Shown: piece by piece, positions 1-4,507 of the stretch | Position numbering within the stretch: the stretch's first letter is position 1 | How the letters are laid out: every line of letters starts with the position of its first letter | Assembly: GCA_021781255.1 (NCBI GenBank) | Contig: JAJXXG010000124.1 | Span: 1-5,629, forward strand | DNA: 5,629 nucleotides | Direction of reading: 5' to 3' | From: Acidobacteriota bacterium | GTDB lineage: Bacteria > Acidobacteriota > Terriglobia > Terriglobales > Acidobacteriaceae | Translations under genes and position numbers: made by a program | The notes under the pieces: generated by a model | The model's input: the letters and a program-made list of their open reading frames with translations, nothing else | Told to the model about the DNA's origin: nothing | The model's database searches: none

Positions 1-1688
1 ATTCTGACTCGGATATATACAAATGGACCGAGGCTGTGGGCTTTGCGCTGCAGACCGCAGACCAGCCCGCGCTGCGCAAGACGACAGATGCGATGATTCG
101 CGAGGTTGTGGCCACACAGGAGCCAAGCGGTTATCTGAATACCTACTATGTGGACGATAGAAAGTCACTGCGCATGTTGTATCCAACGCAGGAGACCGGC
201 CACGAGTTATATAACATCGGCCACATGCTGCAGGGCGCCGTTGCTTACTACAGGGCAACGGGGGATCGGACGCTGCTGGACGCGGGCATTCGTTTTGTCG
301 ATGATTTTTTGATGCCCAACTATGGGCCGGGCGCCAATCAGAAGGGCATCGTGGCAGGGCATCCTGAGATTGAGATGGCGCTGGTGGAGCTTTATCGCAC
401 GACGGGCAACCGCAAGTATGTTGAGCTTGCGGGATACATACTCCACGGCGATAGCCGCATTCCCTTGCGTCCGCAGCAGATTACGTACATGTTCTGTGGG
501 ATTCCGTTTACCTCTCGCACACGACTAGAAGGGCACGCGGTGCGAGCCATGTATGCGTGCTGCGGAGCTACGGACTACTACCTTGAGACGGGAGATCCCG
601 CGTACTGGAAGACGCTGAATACGCTGTGGGAGGATCTGACGTTGCATCAGCTATATGTGACGGGCGGCGTGGGAGCGCGACAGGCGGGAGAGGCGTTCGG
701 CGATGCCTATGAGCTGCCGAACGCGCGGGCCTATGGAGAGAGTTGCGCGGCCATCGGCAACATGATGTGGAACTGGCGCATGCTTACCGCCTCAGGCGAA
801 GCGCGGTTTGCAGACGTGATGGAGCGCGCGCTTTACAACGGAATTAACTCGGGCATGTCACTGGATGGCACGACGTATTGTTACCGCAATCCGCTGGCCT
901 TCGATCCCTCGGGCGACTGGAGTGATCGCCATGATCCGGAAGGGCACATTCGCAATCCGTGGTACGACACCACCTGCTGCCCGCCGAATCTGGAACGCAC
1001 GTTTGCTTCGCTTCCTGGCTACTTTTACAGCACCAGCGAGGATGGAGTGTATGTGCATCTCTACGATAACTCTGCGATGAGCTGGCAGCTGCACGATGGA
1101 AATGAGTTGAAGTTAGTACAGACGACGAATTATCCGTGGGAAGGCGACGTGAAGATTGCAGTTACGCCGGCGACACCAAGCGAGTTTGTGATGTATGTTC
1201 GCATCCCGGGATGGTCTGCAAAGAATGTTGTCAAGGTAAACGGACAGGCGATTGGCGGCGCTCGTCCCGGTTCTTATCTGCCCATTCAGCGCAAGTGGTC
1301 GCAGAACGACGTGATCGACCTGAGCTTTGACATGACGCCGCTAATGCTGAAAGCAAATCCGGCAGTCACGGAGGATCGCGGGCGCATTGCATTCCAGCGC
1401 GGGCCGGTTGTTTTCTGCATGGAGCACCTGGACCAGGTGGATGCCGAGCAGGCAAAGGGACTTGCGCATTACTCAGTCAAGCTGGATGGGCAAACTACGC
1501 ATCACTACGAGCCCAATCTGCTGGATGGCGTGATGGTGCTGGAGCATCCGGGGACCATTACACGCTCATCGGCAGACACGCAGTTGTATTACTCGGCTGC
1601 AGAACCGCTCACTGCAAAGGAGACTCCTGCGACGCTGCGGTTGATTCCGTACTATGCGTGGGCGAATCGGACACCAGCTGCGATGTAG
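1..1688 (+). CDS. GH127 (DUF1680) beta-L-arabinofuranosidase-type glycoside hydrolase, 5'-truncated
   Basis: The reading frame is open from the window edge (first full codon at 3), so the true start lies to the left; the GTG at 36 is an internal Val inside a family-typical stretch (DSDIYKWTEAVGFAL). 561 residues are visible. Numbering from the codon at 3, recognisable GH127 blocks are HELYNIGH (67-74), GHPEIEMALVELYR (119-132), GHAVRAMY (177-184), YGESC (244-248) and TTCCPPNLERTF (323-334). Glu246 and Cys248, and the Cys325-Cys326 pair, correspond to the Glu/Cys and Cys-Cys that hold zinc and catalyse in Bifidobacterium HypBA1, where the first Cys of the pair is the nucleophile. The 77-residue spacing between Cys248 and Cys325 equals the spacing I recall for HypBA1. 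The C-terminal part is the expected beta-rich region, ending IPYYAWANRTPAAM. Family role: retaining exo-release of beta-L-arabinofuranose from plant glycans. Some GH127 members act on other sugars (for example aceric acid), so the substrate is inferred. Oddity: the TAG at 1686 cuts the terminal family motif. Export cannot be judged because the N-terminus is missing. Confidence 0.93.
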   Translation, partial: SDSDIYKWTEAVGFALQTADQPALRKTTDAMIREVVATQEPSGYLNTYYVDDRKSLRMLYPTQETGHELYNIGHMLQGAVAYYRATGDRTLLDAGIRFVDDFLMPNYGPGANQKGIVAGHPEIEMALVELYRTTGNRKYVELAGYILHGDSRIPLRPQQITYMFCGIPFTSRTRLEGHAVRAMYACCGATDYYLETGDPAYWKTLNTLWEDLTLHQLYVTGGVGARQAGEAFGDAYELPNARAYGESCAAIGNMMWNWRMLTASGEARFADVMERALYNGINSGMSLDGTTYCYRNPLAFDPSGDWSDRHDPEGHIRNPWYDTTCCPPNLERTFASLPGYFYSTSEDGVYVHLYDNSAMSWQLHDGNELKLVQTTNYPWEGDVKIAVTPATPSEFVMYVRIPGWSAKNVVKVNGQAIGGARPGSYLPIQRKWSQNDVIDLSFDMTPLMLKANPAVTEDRGRIAFQRGPVVFCMEHLDQVDAEQAKGLAHYSVKLDGQTTHHYEPNLLDGVMVLEHPGTITRSSADTQLYYSAAEPLTAKETPATLRLIPYYAWANRTPAAM

Positions 1689-1715
1689 GTCTGGATTCCG
1701 TACAGCCGCGCGTAA
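1689..1715 (+). other. In-frame remnant of the GH127 C-terminus beyond the stop codon
   Basis: Directly after the TAG at 1686-1688 the same frame reads VWIPYSRA and then TAA (1713-1715). As I recall the family, GH127 proteins commonly end with YYAWANRGPxxM-x-VWIP or similar, so the TAG sits exactly on the variable residue between the conserved Met and Val-Trp. One base change (for example CAG to TAG) would explain it. It may be a recent nonsense mutation with little effect, a sequencing error, or a readthrough site. The resemblance to the family end is from memory, not from an alignment. Confidence 0.5.
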
Positions 1716-1732
1716 GCGATACTTCGCGCTTG

Positions 1733-1774
1733 AAGGGCCCGAGCAATGGCAGCGTGCGCGGGCCCTTTCCTTTT
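1733..1774 (+). terminator. Rho-independent terminator of the GH127 gene
   Basis: A 9-bp perfect stem, AAGGGCCCG (1733-1741) with CGGGCCCTT (1759-1767), encloses a 17-base loop and is followed by TTTCCTTTT (1766-1774). It lies 44 bases after the TAG and 17 bases after the TAA, which is where a terminator for this gene would be expected. The T-tract is interrupted by CC, so efficiency is uncertain. Confidence 0.7.
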
Positions 1775-1806
1775 GGCATTGGCCGCAGCATGGTAACTGG
1801 ATGCCT

Positions 1807-1836
1807 ATGCGTGCTGGGCGCGATCCATGCGTGCTG
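1807..1836. repeat. 10-base direct repeat, 20-base period
   Basis: ATGCGTGCTG occurs at 1807-1816 and again at 1827-1836, exactly 20 bases apart. The spacing of about two helical turns would suit a DNA-binding protein. With only two copies and no nearby promoter, chance is a real alternative. Confidence 0.4.
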
Positions 1837-1953
1837 ATTGACCGGCATGGCTTGCAGAAGGCACCTCGTATCTGCGGTGGAGCGGCGGGAGAGCGAATAA
1901 AGTCTGTAAGTCATTTGCATAACGCCGGGGTGGTTCTTCAGGCTCATCAGCAT

Positions 1954-2000
1954 GTTACGGAACGACGTGCTGCTTTCGTAACACTCTTTTGTGGGTTACG
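1954..2000. repeat. GTTACG / CGTAAC / GTTACG cluster
   Basis: GTTACG at 1954-1959, its reverse complement CGTAAC at 1977-1982, and GTTACG again at 1995-2000. The middle copy could pair with either outer copy, giving two mutually exclusive 6-bp hairpins, or the three could be binding half-sites. It lies over 200 bases upstream of the pilin start. Confidence 0.4.
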
Positions 2001-2097
2001 GGATTACCGCGCTGGGTACTGGTGATACGTAGGAATCCAACTATAACTATTGCTGTACGCACGCCGCCTGTTCCAGTATGAAGTCCTCAGCAAGGCA

Positions 2098-2143
2098 AGA
2101 CTTGTGCCAGTCGAGACTTATGCCGTGAAGGTCGACACTATGC
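2098..2143. repeat. Imperfect direct repeats upstream of the pilin gene
   Basis: AGACTTGTGCC (2098-2108) and AGACTTATGCC (2114-2124) differ at one base of 11 and start 16 bases apart. A weaker third copy, GACACTATGC, lies at 2134-2143. Part of this stretch can also fold: GTCGA (2110-2114) pairs with TCGAC (2132-2136), and CTT (2117-2119) with AAG (2128-2130). The block ends about 70 bases before the pilin ATG, where an operator or 5'-UTR element would sit. Confidence 0.45.
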
Positions 2144-2201
2144 TATGCACGGAGTTTGCCGGAAGAGGCACGCTGAGATGCAATCCATACGATGAATTGC
2201 G

Positions 2202-2208
2202 GGGAGGG
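2202..2208 (+). promoter_or_regulatory. Ribosome binding site of the pilin gene
   Basis: GGGAGGG lies five bases before the ATG at 2214. This strong Shine-Dalgarno match fixes the start and supports translation of this small gene. Confidence 0.75.
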
Positions 2209-2213
2209 AAATC

Positions 2214-2408
2214 ATGCGCAATGGGGTGCTCGAACTGTGGGCAAGGATGCGGGAACGCCTGATGCAAGAGAATGGTCAGGACCTGGTGGAGTATGCCTTG
2301 GCTTTTACAATGATCGCTTTGGCCACGACCGCAAGCATGAACTCGCTTGCCATGGGGATTAACAATGAGTTTATTCATGTCAGTTCTACGATAGTGACTT
2401 ATGTGTAA
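2214..2408 (+). CDS. Flp/Fap-type (type IVb) prepilin
   Basis: The 64-residue protein has the full architecture of a Flp pilin. A charged 21-residue leader (MRNGVLELWARMRERLMQENG) is followed by the prepilin peptidase site G-QDLVEY. Mature residue 5 is Glu (residue 26 of the precursor) next to Tyr27, as in the family. A hydrophobic helix (about residues 28-48, YALAFTMIALATTASMNSLA) and a short tail (NNEFIHVSSTIVTYV) complete a 43-residue mature pilin. Flp pilins are cleaved by TadV-type A24 peptidases and assembled by the Tad machinery (TadA ATPase, TadB/C platform, RcpA secretin) into adhesive fibres. None of those genes is in the window, so this is a detached pilin locus that would need a Tad system elsewhere. 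It could instead serve as a pseudopilin. It is monocistronic, as the next gene is convergent. Confidence 0.88.
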   Translation: MRNGVLELWARMRERLMQENGQDLVEYALAFTMIALATTASMNSLAMGINNEFIHVSSTIVTYV

Positions 2409-2451
2409 TGAAAGTTAGTCGTGGCGCGGACACGATAGCTAAGCTTGGGGA

Positions 2452-2496
2452 GCGGGGCTAACTTGAGGCAGCAGGATCGCCCCAAGTTGGCCCCGC
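2452..2496. terminator. Long hairpin between convergent pilin and protease genes (probable bidirectional terminator)
   Basis: GCGGGGC-T-AACTTG (2452-2465) pairs with CAAGTT-G-GCCCCGC (2483-2496). This gives a 14-bp stem (13 Watson-Crick pairs plus one U-G wobble in plus-strand RNA; A-C mismatch in minus-strand RNA) around a 17-base loop. It lies 43 bases after the pilin stop and 58 bases beyond the protease stop. Neither strand has a following T-run, so it may stabilise 3' ends or act with Rho rather than terminate alone. A competing 7-bp pairing exists between CTTGGGG (2444-2450) and CCCCAAG (2480-2486). Confidence 0.55.
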
Positions 2497-2554
2497 GGAG
2501 GTTTGGTAGCAGCGGAAGATGTGTGGGGAGTGGGCGAGGCTGGATGACGCTGGC

Positions 2555-2572
2555 TCAAGCCGCGCGGCTTGA
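2555..2572. repeat. Perfect 18-base palindrome spanning the protease stop codon
   Basis: TCAAGCCGCGCGGCTTGA reads identically on both strands and includes the protease TGA and its last five codons. As RNA it would form a 7-bp stem with a GCGC tetraloop. No T-run follows, so it is a 3'-end hairpin or a protein-binding palindrome rather than a classic terminator. Confidence 0.6.
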
Positions 2573-2950
2573 TGAGGAGTTGATCGTGACCGGGCGGCGC
2601 ATCTGGTGCCAGCACTTCAGCACACGGTCGCCATCGGAACCCTGCAGCGGCAAGAGATTGAAGAATGTGTAGCAGAGGTTGGCCAGCCCGAAGGTTGGCC
2701 ACCATGGCCAGGTGGCGATCAGCAAAAGATTGACGCATGGGCCAGCGAGGGAGATGACGATGTTCTTCGCGGGCGGGCCAGCTTCACGCACCGTGTAGAG
2801 GCCTTTCCAGCGCAGGCCGATGCGCTTGACTCGTATGCCGATCGCGAGCGCCGCAACCAGATGTCCGGCCTCATGCAACAGCATGGCCAGTATGCCGAGC
2901 AGCAGCCCCTGAAAAAAAGGAAAGAACCACTCCAGCGTGAGGTGGTGCAT
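2555..2950 (-). CDS. Minimal M50-like (site-2-protease type) membrane metalloprotease
   Basis: 131 residues from the ATG at 2950. That start has GAGG five bases upstream; the earlier ATG at 2965 has AAGGA directly abutting it, so it is less likely. The zinc motif HEAGH is at residues 26-30 at the end of a hydrophobic segment (about 8-25, continuing 31-39). A conserved-looking SLAGPCVN (67-74) opens a second membrane segment. NLLPLQGSDG (98-107) matches the NxxPxxxxDG motif that supplies the third zinc ligand (Asp106) in site-2 proteases. The core is therefore complete, but the protein is much shorter than RseP or SpoIVFB and has no PDZ or CBS domain. Family role: zinc-dependent cleavage of membrane-embedded substrates. 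It converges on the pilin gene; processing of that pilin is not expected, since prepilins are cut by aspartic A24 peptidases. Substrate unknown. The tail (INSSSSRAA) is polar, and the last codons form a palindrome. Confidence 0.8.
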   Translation of the reverse strand: MHHLTLEWFFPFFQGLLLGILAMLLHEAGHLVAALAIGIRVKRIGLRWKGLYTVREAGPPAKNIVISLAGPCVNLLLIATWPWWPTFGLANLCYTFFNLLPLQGSDGDRVLKCWHQMRRPVTINSSSSRAA

Positions 2951-3013
2951 GACGCCCTCTCTCATTCCTTAGACGTGTCCAGATCCATTTTCGAATCAAA
3001 GTGGACTTATGGG

Positions 3014-3042
3014 ATGAGTTATGAGCGATTTAGCGCCGTCAA
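3014..3042 (-). promoter_or_regulatory. Possible sigma-70 promoter of the M50-like protease
   Basis: On the minus strand TTGACG (3037-3042, five of six bases of the -35 consensus) is followed after 17 bases by ACTCAT (3014-3019, only three of six for -10). It lies about 65-90 bases upstream of the protease start. The -10 is poor, so this is a suggestion only. Confidence 0.3.
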
Positions 3043-3045
3043 CTG

Positions 3046-3089
3046 TTCAGGAACGGGACAGTTTTCCGAAGTGGTATTCCCGTCCTGAA
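3046..3089. repeat. 44-base imperfect inverted repeat upstream of the protease
   Basis: TTCAGG-A-ACGGGA (3046-3058) is the inverted copy of TCCCGT-CCTGAA (3078-3089): twelve matching bases per arm with one bulged A, around a 19-base centre. It lies immediately upstream of the candidate -35 of the protease gene and 19 bases from the operon terminator. It could be an operator, a dispersed intergenic palindrome, or a secondary 3' hairpin. Neither strand has a T-run at its foot. Confidence 0.6.
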
Positions 3090-3108
3090 AAGGTGGAAGA
3101 ATCATCGC

Positions 3109-3156
3109 AAAAAAATGCCCCATGCCGGCTGCAAAGAGTATGCAGGGCATGGAGCA
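3109..3156 (-). terminator. Strong intrinsic terminator of the molybdenum hydroxylase operon
   Basis: Read on the minus strand, TGCTCCATGCC (3156-3146) pairs with GGCATGGGGCA (3126-3116) over 11 bp including one U-G. Inside it, CTGCA (3145-3141) pairs with TGCAG (3133-3129), with a CC bulge and a 7-base loop. Seven T's follow directly (3115-3109). This is a textbook Rho-independent terminator. Its place 66 bases after the small Cys-rich gene marks the end of that operon and isolates the protease gene from it. Confidence 0.88.
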
Positions 3157-3222
3157 GGTTGAGGTGGGAGAACACGGCGGTCACAAGCCCTGAAGCGCGA
3201 TTGCAGGTTTTGCTCTGCGTAG

Positions 3223-3447
3223 TTAGTCTTCCGGCTTTTCGTAGCAGGCCCGCGAAGGGGTACAGCGCGACAGGTGAACGTAGTGTTCGTCAGGACCGGC
3301 GGGGCCCATGGTGCGCAGGCACCAGTAGGTTGAGCTGGTGGCAACCCCGGGCAGCCAGGACTCGGCGTTCTGCGGCGTGGTGCCGTAGGGGTTCTTGGTG
3401 CGGAGGCACTGACAGGGCGGCGTAGGACGTTCCGTGGCGGTACTCAT
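3223..3447 (-). CDS. Small five-cysteine protein of unknown function, last gene of the molybdenum hydroxylase operon
   Basis: I do not recognise this 74-residue protein. The start at 3447 is supported by GAAAGGAA five bases upstream; a longer frame from 3594 would overlap the FAD subunit gene and has no such site. Cysteines are at 12, 14, 43, 62 and 68. The pattern shows an internal echo: PPCQCLRTK (11-18) and YWCLRTM (41-47) share CLRT, and a closing CTPSRACYE (62-70) adds two more. There is no signal peptide, membrane segment or CxxxxCGxC motif of the [2Fe-2S] subunit. The Cys layout suggests a metal or Fe-S site, but that is inference. It lies 52 bases after the FAD subunit gene on the same strand and directly before a strong terminator, so it is very likely co-transcribed. 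Possible roles are an accessory subunit, an electron-transfer partner or a maturation factor. Coding status rests on the binding site, operon position and motif echo. Confidence 0.7.
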   Translation of the reverse strand: MSTATERPTPPCQCLRTKNPYGTTPQNAESWLPGVATSSTYWCLRTMGPAGPDEHYVHLSRCTPSRACYEKPED

Positions 3448-3452
3448 ATGGG

Positions 3453-3460
3453 TTCCTTTC
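3453..3460 (-). promoter_or_regulatory. Ribosome binding site of the small Cys-rich gene
   Basis: Minus-strand GAAAGGAA lies five bases before the ATG at 3447. It decides between this start and the in-frame upstream ATG at 3594, and argues that the small gene is translated in its own right. Confidence 0.7.
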
Positions 3461-3499
3461 AGCGAGCGCCGCCGGAGCGGCACTCGCGGGAATTGCGGG

Positions 3500-4498
3500 T
3501 CAACCAGCGGCGCTTGGGTCGCGGTCCATTTGTCCGGCAGCCAGCAGAATGGTGCGGTAGATGGCGACAGGGAAGAGCTGCACCTTGTACCCATTCAGAG
3601 AGAGCGGCATGGCGCCGGTCATGGCAGCCTTGCCGGCGGCGCGAGCAGTCTCTGCCGTGATGGGCTTGCCGGTGAGGGCGGCTTCTGCCTCGCGGGAGCG
3701 GCGCACGACGGGAGAAGCGGCTCCCATGGCGACGACCGCGCTGCGGCAGATGTTTCCATCCATCTCCAATACGATTGCCGCATCAGCAATCGCCCAGTCG
3801 TGGCTCTCTTTTTCGCCGTATTTCTGATAGGCCGAGCGCGTGCCGGCGGCCGGCTTGGGGATATGAATGGCGGTCAGCAACTCGTCGGGAGCCATGACGT
3901 GGAAGCGGGATGGATTGGCATCCGGCTGCACGTAGAAATCCTTGATGGCGACGGTGCGCTTGCCCTTGGCGGAGGTGAGCTCCACAGTGCCGTTGAGGGC
4001 GAGCAGAGCCACCGCGCCGGAGGACGGTGCTACGGAGGGGCAGCCGCCGTAGTCCATGATGGCGTGGTACTGGTTGAGGCCGGAGAAGGCAAAGCACTGT
4101 TCCTTGCCTTTGCGGATGCACTGGAACTCGGCGGAGCGGAAGTACCAGCACTGCAGCTCCTGCAGCAGGTTGCCGCCGATGGTGGCCACGTTGCGGATAT
4201 GCGGTGTGGCGGCGTGCCCGCATGCATCTGCCAGCACGGTGTAGTGCGAGCGGATGGTGGGATCGTCGGCTATCTCAGCCAGCGTGGTGAGAGCGCCGAT
4301 GGTGAGGCCTTCGGGCGTGGACTGGATACCGCGCAGCGCCTGGATGTTGCGAATGTTGACGAGGCGCTTGGGGGTGTCGGTTCCATTCTTCATGCGGTCG
4401 AGGAGATCGACGCCGCCCGCTTTGACGACAGCGCCGTCCTTGAGCTGCGAGAGAGCTGCCTCGACGGTGGTGCAATCTGCAAGACTGAAGGAATTCAT
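3500..4498 (-). CDS. FAD-binding subunit of a xanthine dehydrogenase-family oxidoreductase, with [4Fe-4S] loop (PaoB/HcrB type)
   Basis: 332 residues, close to the length of E. coli PaoB. FAD-binding signatures are KAGGVDLLDRMKNG (26-39) and ATIGGNLLQ (105-113), both typical of CO dehydrogenase-type flavoprotein subunits; the C-terminal CODH-type domain follows (about 220-325). Between them, LQCWYFRS and what follows place cysteines at 117, 127, 135 and 153. This is the position of the inserted loop that carries an extra [4Fe-4S] cluster in PaoB and in HcrB (4-hydroxybenzoyl-CoA reductase), and which most xanthine dehydrogenases lack. The subunit passes electrons from the Moco and Fe-S centres to FAD and the final acceptor. 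Its ATG overlaps the stop of the molybdenum subunit gene (ATGA) and has GGAG five bases upstream, so translation is probably coupled. The substrate of the complex is not deducible; an aldehyde oxidoreductase is the nearest analogy. Confidence 0.92.
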   Translation of the reverse strand: MNSFSLADCTTVEAALSQLKDGAVVKAGGVDLLDRMKNGTDTPKRLVNIRNIQALRGIQSTPEGLTIGALTTLAEIADDPTIRSHYTVLADACGHAATPHIRNVATIGGNLLQELQCWYFRSAEFQCIRKGKEQCFAFSGLNQYHAIMDYGGCPSVAPSSGAVALLALNGTVELTSAKGKRTVAIKDFYVQPDANPSRFHVMAPDELLTAIHIPKPAAGTRSAYQKYGEKESHDWAIADAAIVLEMDGNICRSAVVAMGAASPVVRRSREAEAALTGKPITAETARAAGKAAMTGAMPLSLNGYKVQLFPVAIYRTILLAAGQMDRDPSAAG

Positions 4499-4507
4499 AG
4501 GGACTCC
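4495..4507 (-). promoter_or_regulatory. Translational coupling junction (GGAG plus ATGA overlap)
   Basis: The FAD subunit ATG (4496-4498) and the molybdenum subunit TGA (4495-4497) overlap as ATGA, and minus-strand GGAG (4504-4507) lies five bases before the ATG. The layout suits termination-reinitiation that keeps the two subunits in balance. Confidence 0.75.

Larger units (their letters stand above)
1775..2200. other. Gene-free region upstream of the pilin
   Basis: About 430 bases without a convincing gene. Open frames here lack a ribosome binding site, start inside neighbouring genes or have no protein-like composition. The stretch holds the short repeats listed separately. Possible sigma-70 -10 elements on the plus strand are TATAAC (2042-2047) and TATGCT (2139-2144). 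Neither has a good -35 at 16-18 bases, so the pilin promoter cannot be fixed. No tRNA-like cloverleaf or riboswitch core was recognised. Confidence 0.6.

Noticed and set aside
1654..2025. A 123-codon plus-strand open frame overlapping the GH127 3' end
   Set aside because: It starts inside the hydrolase gene, crosses its terminator hairpin, and has no recognisable features or binding site.
2166..2181. Sigma-54-like promoter AGGCACG...TGC before the pilin
   Set aside because: The distance between the GG and GC elements is one base longer than the strict sigma-54 spacing and the TTGC element is imperfect.
1775..2213. Cyclic-dinucleotide (GEMM-type) riboswitch before the pilin
   Set aside because: I looked for the conserved GEMM core and tetraloop-receptor elements because such riboswitches sometimes precede pilin genes; only a weak GGCAAGAC resemblance was seen and the rest of the fold is absent.
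2050..2262. A 70-codon frame ending in a Cys-rich stretch before and into the pilin gene
   Set aside because: The Cys-rich end is only the pilin coding sequence read out of frame; the start is a TTG without a ribosome binding site.
2555..2965. Protease start at the ATG at 2965
   Set aside because: AAGGA there directly touches the ATG, leaving no spacer, while the ATG at 2950 has GAGG at the normal five-base distance.
2606..3088. A 160-codon plus-strand open frame
   Set aside because: It is antisense to the M50-like protease, whose HExxH and NxxPxxxxDG motifs establish the coding strand.
3021..3425. A 134-codon plus-strand open frame starting MSDLAPSTVQERD
   Set aside because: Its first 30 residues look fairly natural, but it runs antisense through the operon terminator and the small Cys-rich gene, becomes Arg-rich low-quality sequence, and lacks a good Shine-Dalgarno site.
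3223..3594. Longer version of the small Cys-rich protein starting at 3594
   Set aside because: It would overlap the end of the FAD subunit gene by 95 bases with out-of-frame sequence and has no ribosome binding site comparable to the one at 3453-3460.
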